Of a stretch of DNA of 64,000 nucleotides, positions 61,793-64,000 are shown in pieces. Position 1 is the first letter of the stretch. Every line of letters starts with the position of its first letter. The position numbers and the translations under genes are program-made. The DNA comes from Crocinitomicaceae bacterium. Lineage in GTDB: Bacteria > Bacteroidota > Bacteroidia > Flavobacteriales_D > Crocinitomicaceae. The stretch is taken from contig JAIOZF010000006.1 of assembly GCA_021740745.1 (NCBI GenBank), forward strand, positions 1-64,000, given 5' to 3'. Under the pieces are notes generated by a model, which was not told the origin of the DNA, made no database searches, and saw only the letters and a program-made list of their open reading frames with translations.

Positions 61793-62361
61793 AAATTTCA
61801 ATTGATAACGGATCACTAGAATATATCCCCGCATTTCTAAGTCTACAAAACTCAGCATTCCTTTTCGATCTTTTATTAGAAGAAACACCTTGGAACCAAG
61901 GCACTATAACTATATTTGGTAAAAAAATAGCAACTCCGCGCCATGAAGCTTTTTACGCAGAACATGGATTGAATTATGCTTACTCTGGACAGCAATTAAC
62001 TGTCCACCCATTTACAAAAGAATTGGAAAGCCTAAAAAACCAACTTGAGCAATTCACAAAACAAAAATTCAATTCTGTACTAATAAATCTCTATCGAAAT
62101 GGAAATGACAGCAATGGTTGGCATGCTGACAATGAAAAGGAATTAGGTATTAATCCATTCATTGCATCCCTATCATTAGGAACAGAGAGACGTTTTGATA
62201 TTCAACACATTAAATCCAAAGAAAAAAAGTCAATTATACTTGAAAATGGGAGTTTGCTCCTAATGGGAGACGAGATGCAGCATTATTGGAAACACCAAAT
62301 TGCTAAAACAAAAAAGGTACATTCACCAAGAATCAATTTAACTTTTAGACTTATAAGGTAA
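61789..62361 (+). CDS. AlkB-family 2-oxoglutarate/Fe(II) dioxygenase
   Basis: A 190-residue DNA/RNA demethylase of the AlkB family. The iron ligands are H112 and D114 (GWHADNE) and H169 (HYWKHQIAK). The 2-oxoglutarate motif RxNxTxR is R181, N183, T185, R187. The nucleotide-recognition lid includes TPRHEAFY. It starts with GTG overlapping the ydcF-like stop. It would repair alkylated bases such as 1-methyladenine. No ada or ogt gene is nearby. Confidence 0.93.
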   Translation: MKISIDNGSLEYIPAFLSLQNSAFLFDLLLEETPWNQGTITIFGKKIATPRHEAFYAEHGLNYAYSGQQLTVHPFTKELESLKNQLEQFTKQKFNSVLINLYRNGNDSNGWHADNEKELGINPFIASLSLGTERRFDIQHIKSKEKKSIILENGSLLLMGDEMQHYWKHQIAKTKKVHSPRINLTFRLIR

Positions 62362-62396
62362 TTGGCTTGAACTTCTTACATTTACACAAAAACAAG

Positions 62397-63662
62397 ATGA
62401 TAACCACTCCTGAAGAAGCCGTAAAATGTATCCAATCTAATGATCACGTTTTTATACATTCAGCAGCTGCAGCACCTCAATCATTGGTGAACGCAATGTC
62501 AAACCGATATCAGGAGTTGAAAAATGTGAGTATCTATTCTCTTCACACAGAAGGAAATGCACCTTATGCGCAAGCAGAAATGGCGGATGCTTTTCATTTG
62601 AAACCTTTTTTTGTTGGTCAAAATATTCGTGAAAACATTCAATCAAATAGAGGTAGTTACATTCCTGTTTTTTTGAGTGAAGTCCCATCCCTATTTCGAT
62701 CTGGAATTATACAATTAGATGTTGCTTTGATTTCAGTTTCACCACCTGATCTGCATGGCTATTGTTCACTCGGAACATCGGTTGACATTTCACTTGCTGC
62801 TGTGCAATCTGCCAAAATAATTATTGCTCAACTAAATGAACATGTTCCTAGAACACATGGAGATGGTTTCTTGCACATATCAAAAATCAACTATGTGATT
62901 GAGGAAAACACCTTTTTACCGGGGATTTACGATCCAACAATCTCAGCTGTTGAATTAGCAATAGGCAAAAACATAGCAGAGCTTGTTGAGGATGGAGCAA
63001 CGCTTCAAATGGGGATTGGATCTATTCCTAATGCAGTGTTGAGTTGTTTGGAAAACCACAAAAATCTTGGAATACATTCTGAAATGTTTTCCGATGGTAT
63101 TCTTCCGCTTGTAGAGAAAGGAATTATAACAGGTTCCAAAAAATCAAAATATAGGAATTCGATTATTGGCTCTTTTGCCGTTGGATCTCAAAAATTGTAT
63201 GATTTTATGCACGATAATCCGATGGTTAAAATGTTGGACTTCGCTTATGTTAATTCCGTCGAAGTGATTCGTAAAAATCAAAAGGTTACCGCTATTAATA
63301 GTGCGATTGAAATTGATTTAACGGGTCAAATTTGCGCAGATTCCATCGGTTCTAAAATATTTTCTGGGGTTGGTGGTCAAATGGATTTTATTCGAGGTGC
63401 ATCGCTCTCTGAAGGAGGAAAACCAATAATTGCACTTCCTTCAACCACCAAACGAGGTGATTCAAAAATAGTTGTTTCACTAAAAAAAGGGGCTGGTGTT
63501 GTAACCACGAGAGCGCACGTTCATTGGGTAGTAACCGAATACGGCGCTGTCAACCTGCACGGAAAATCAATTCATGAAAGAGCAAAATTACTCATAGGAA
63601 TTGCGCACCCAGCACATAGAGAAAGTTTAGAAAAAGAGTTTTATTCGTTAACCAACAATTAA
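62397..63662 (+). CDS. Acetyl-CoA hydrolase/CoA-transferase family protein
   Basis: A 421-residue enzyme of the family that includes 4-hydroxybutyrate and acetate CoA-transferases. The N-terminal half has VALISVSPPDLHGYCSLGTSVD. The catalytic glutamate is in GIHSEMFSDG. FSGVGGQMDFIRGASLSEGGKPIIALPST and VTEYGAVNLHGKSIHERAKLLIGIAHP complete the pattern. The frame extends to a TTG at 62367, but the ATG at 62397 directly before ITTPEEAV is the usual start. Located 35 bases after the AlkB gene, perhaps in the same transcript. Confidence 0.9.
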   Translation: MITTPEEAVKCIQSNDHVFIHSAAAAPQSLVNAMSNRYQELKNVSIYSLHTEGNAPYAQAEMADAFHLKPFFVGQNIRENIQSNRGSYIPVFLSEVPSLFRSGIIQLDVALISVSPPDLHGYCSLGTSVDISLAAVQSAKIIIAQLNEHVPRTHGDGFLHISKINYVIEENTFLPGIYDPTISAVELAIGKNIAELVEDGATLQMGIGSIPNAVLSCLENHKNLGIHSEMFSDGILPLVEKGIITGSKKSKYRNSIIGSFAVGSQKLYDFMHDNPMVKMLDFAYVNSVEVIRKNQKVTAINSAIEIDLTGQICADSIGSKIFSGVGGQMDFIRGASLSEGGKPIIALPSTTKRGDSKIVVSLKKGAGVVTTRAHVHWVVTEYGAVNLHGKSIHERAKLLIGIAHPAHRESLEKEFYSLTNN

Positions 63663-63823
63663 AATATACTTTAATCGAAAAGATTGGAAAGACAAGATAT
63701 TAAACTTTCATTCAGTTGCTATAAATGCATAGGTTCGAACGAACAATTAGATACTGTTTGCGTTACTTGAATAAAATTACAATCGTTCATCCAATTAATT
63801 AAGTTCAAAAATATAGATTAAAT

Positions 63824-63831
63824 TATCTTTG
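63824..63831 (+). promoter_or_regulatory. -7 element of the last gene
   Basis: TATCTTTG, six bases before the ATG at 63838. Confidence 0.5.
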
Positions 63832-63837
63832 TCACCC

Positions 63838-64000
63838 ATGCACGTTAAGATACTATTTTTCTGTTTATTTATTTGTACGATTAATGGATCGGCACAAAAA
63901 GTAATCTCTGCTTTTTCGACCATTGAAAAAATCACAATTGACGGAAATCTGGATGAAAAAGATTGGTCAACTGCGCAAACCATCGAAGATTTTGTTCAAT
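63838..64000 (+). CDS. Exported DUF5916-like protein, N-terminal fragment (cut by window edge)
   Basis: Hand-translated: 54 codons to the window end. A signal peptide (MHVKILFFCLFICTINGSAQ) is followed by ITIDGNLDEKDWSTAQTIEDFVQ. This IDGxLDExxW...FVQ pattern is the start of the CBM9-like domain in DUF5916 proteins, which are large (about 700-900 residues) outer-envelope proteins of Bacteroidetes. The rest lies outside the window. A -7 element precedes it by six bases. Confidence 0.75.
   Translation, partial: MHVKILFFCLFICTINGSAQKVISAFSTIEKITIDGNLDEKDWSTAQTIEDFVQ

Noticed and set aside
63663-63837. GTTCGAAC palindrome in the gap before the last gene
   Set aside because: Only eight bases, no repeat partner and not positioned at the -7 or -33 region.

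Overview
The window looks like a chromosomal segment of an aerobic Bacteroidetes bacterium of the Flavobacteriales, perhaps near Crocinitomicaceae/Fluviicola (inferred from gene content only). The DNA is AT-rich and densely coding. There are type IX secretion cargo proteins with type A and type B C-terminal sorting domains and a PorP/SprF partner. There are lineage-typical families (BT_3928-like DoxX, DUF1599, DUF5522, TIGR03643, Lacal_2735, DUF2490). Many genes are preceded by the Bacteroidetes-type -7 promoter element TAnnTTTG. No insertion sequence, prophage, CRISPR array or rRNA was seen; one tRNA-Leu(GAG) is present.

Layout. 1-3.6 kb: an operon DUF1599 > DoxX > tpiA (cut by the window edge), divergent from folP. 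3.7-7.0 kb: a PKD-repeat type IX cargo protein and its PorP/SprF partner. 7.0-17.7 kb: housekeeping and accessory genes (ACC deaminase-like enzyme, DUF5522, acyltransferase, an unrecognised membrane-anchored protein, metal-receptor-like protein, cystathionine beta-synthase, TerC, UvrB, RluA-type synthase, DUF3817). 17.7-22.9 kb: a TetR-controlled tripartite export operon whose ABC protein has lost every recognisable ATPase motif. 23-28 kb: small MscS, DUF2490, ComB, zinc-dependent phospholipase C and a NatAB-like ABC exporter. 28.2-32.8 kb: a nitric-oxide sensing operon (H-NOX, large GAF/PAS histidine kinase, response regulator). 32.9-35.9 kb: two TPM-domain proteins, LemA, SDR, TIGR03643. 36.0-41.4 kb: a Lacal_2735 microprotein, then dinB, a four-helix-bundle gene and a second DnaE, i.e. 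a probable damage-inducible mutagenesis locus with a complex palindromic control region.

41.4-47.6 kb: a TPR/SpoIIE phosphatase and a 1333-residue CotH/lamin-tail type IX cargo protein. 47.8 kb: tRNA-Leu. 48.2-50.4 kb: a small unknown protein coupled to a NarL-type sensor kinase with no response regulator beside it. 50.5-58.2 kb (all minus): WD40, ComA, TPR protein, TypA, DEAD-box helicase with an RGG-like tail, TatA. 58.2-64 kb: a TetR-SDR operon, thioesterase, MscS, then YdcF, AlkB, acetyl-CoA hydrolase/transferase and the start of a DUF5916-like exported protein.

Main points of interest: the ABC pseudo-ATPase in an otherwise intact efflux operon with a 27-bp palindromic operator; three dyads of the same geometry in front of dinB; a four-helix-bundle gene bracketed by inverted repeats between dinB and dnaE; an H-NOX kinase carrying what looks like an HNOBA/PAS domain; ComA and ComB encoded 26 kb apart; an SDR lacking its catalytic tyrosine; and a set of genes whose -7 element sits so close to the ATG that the transcripts are probably leaderless.
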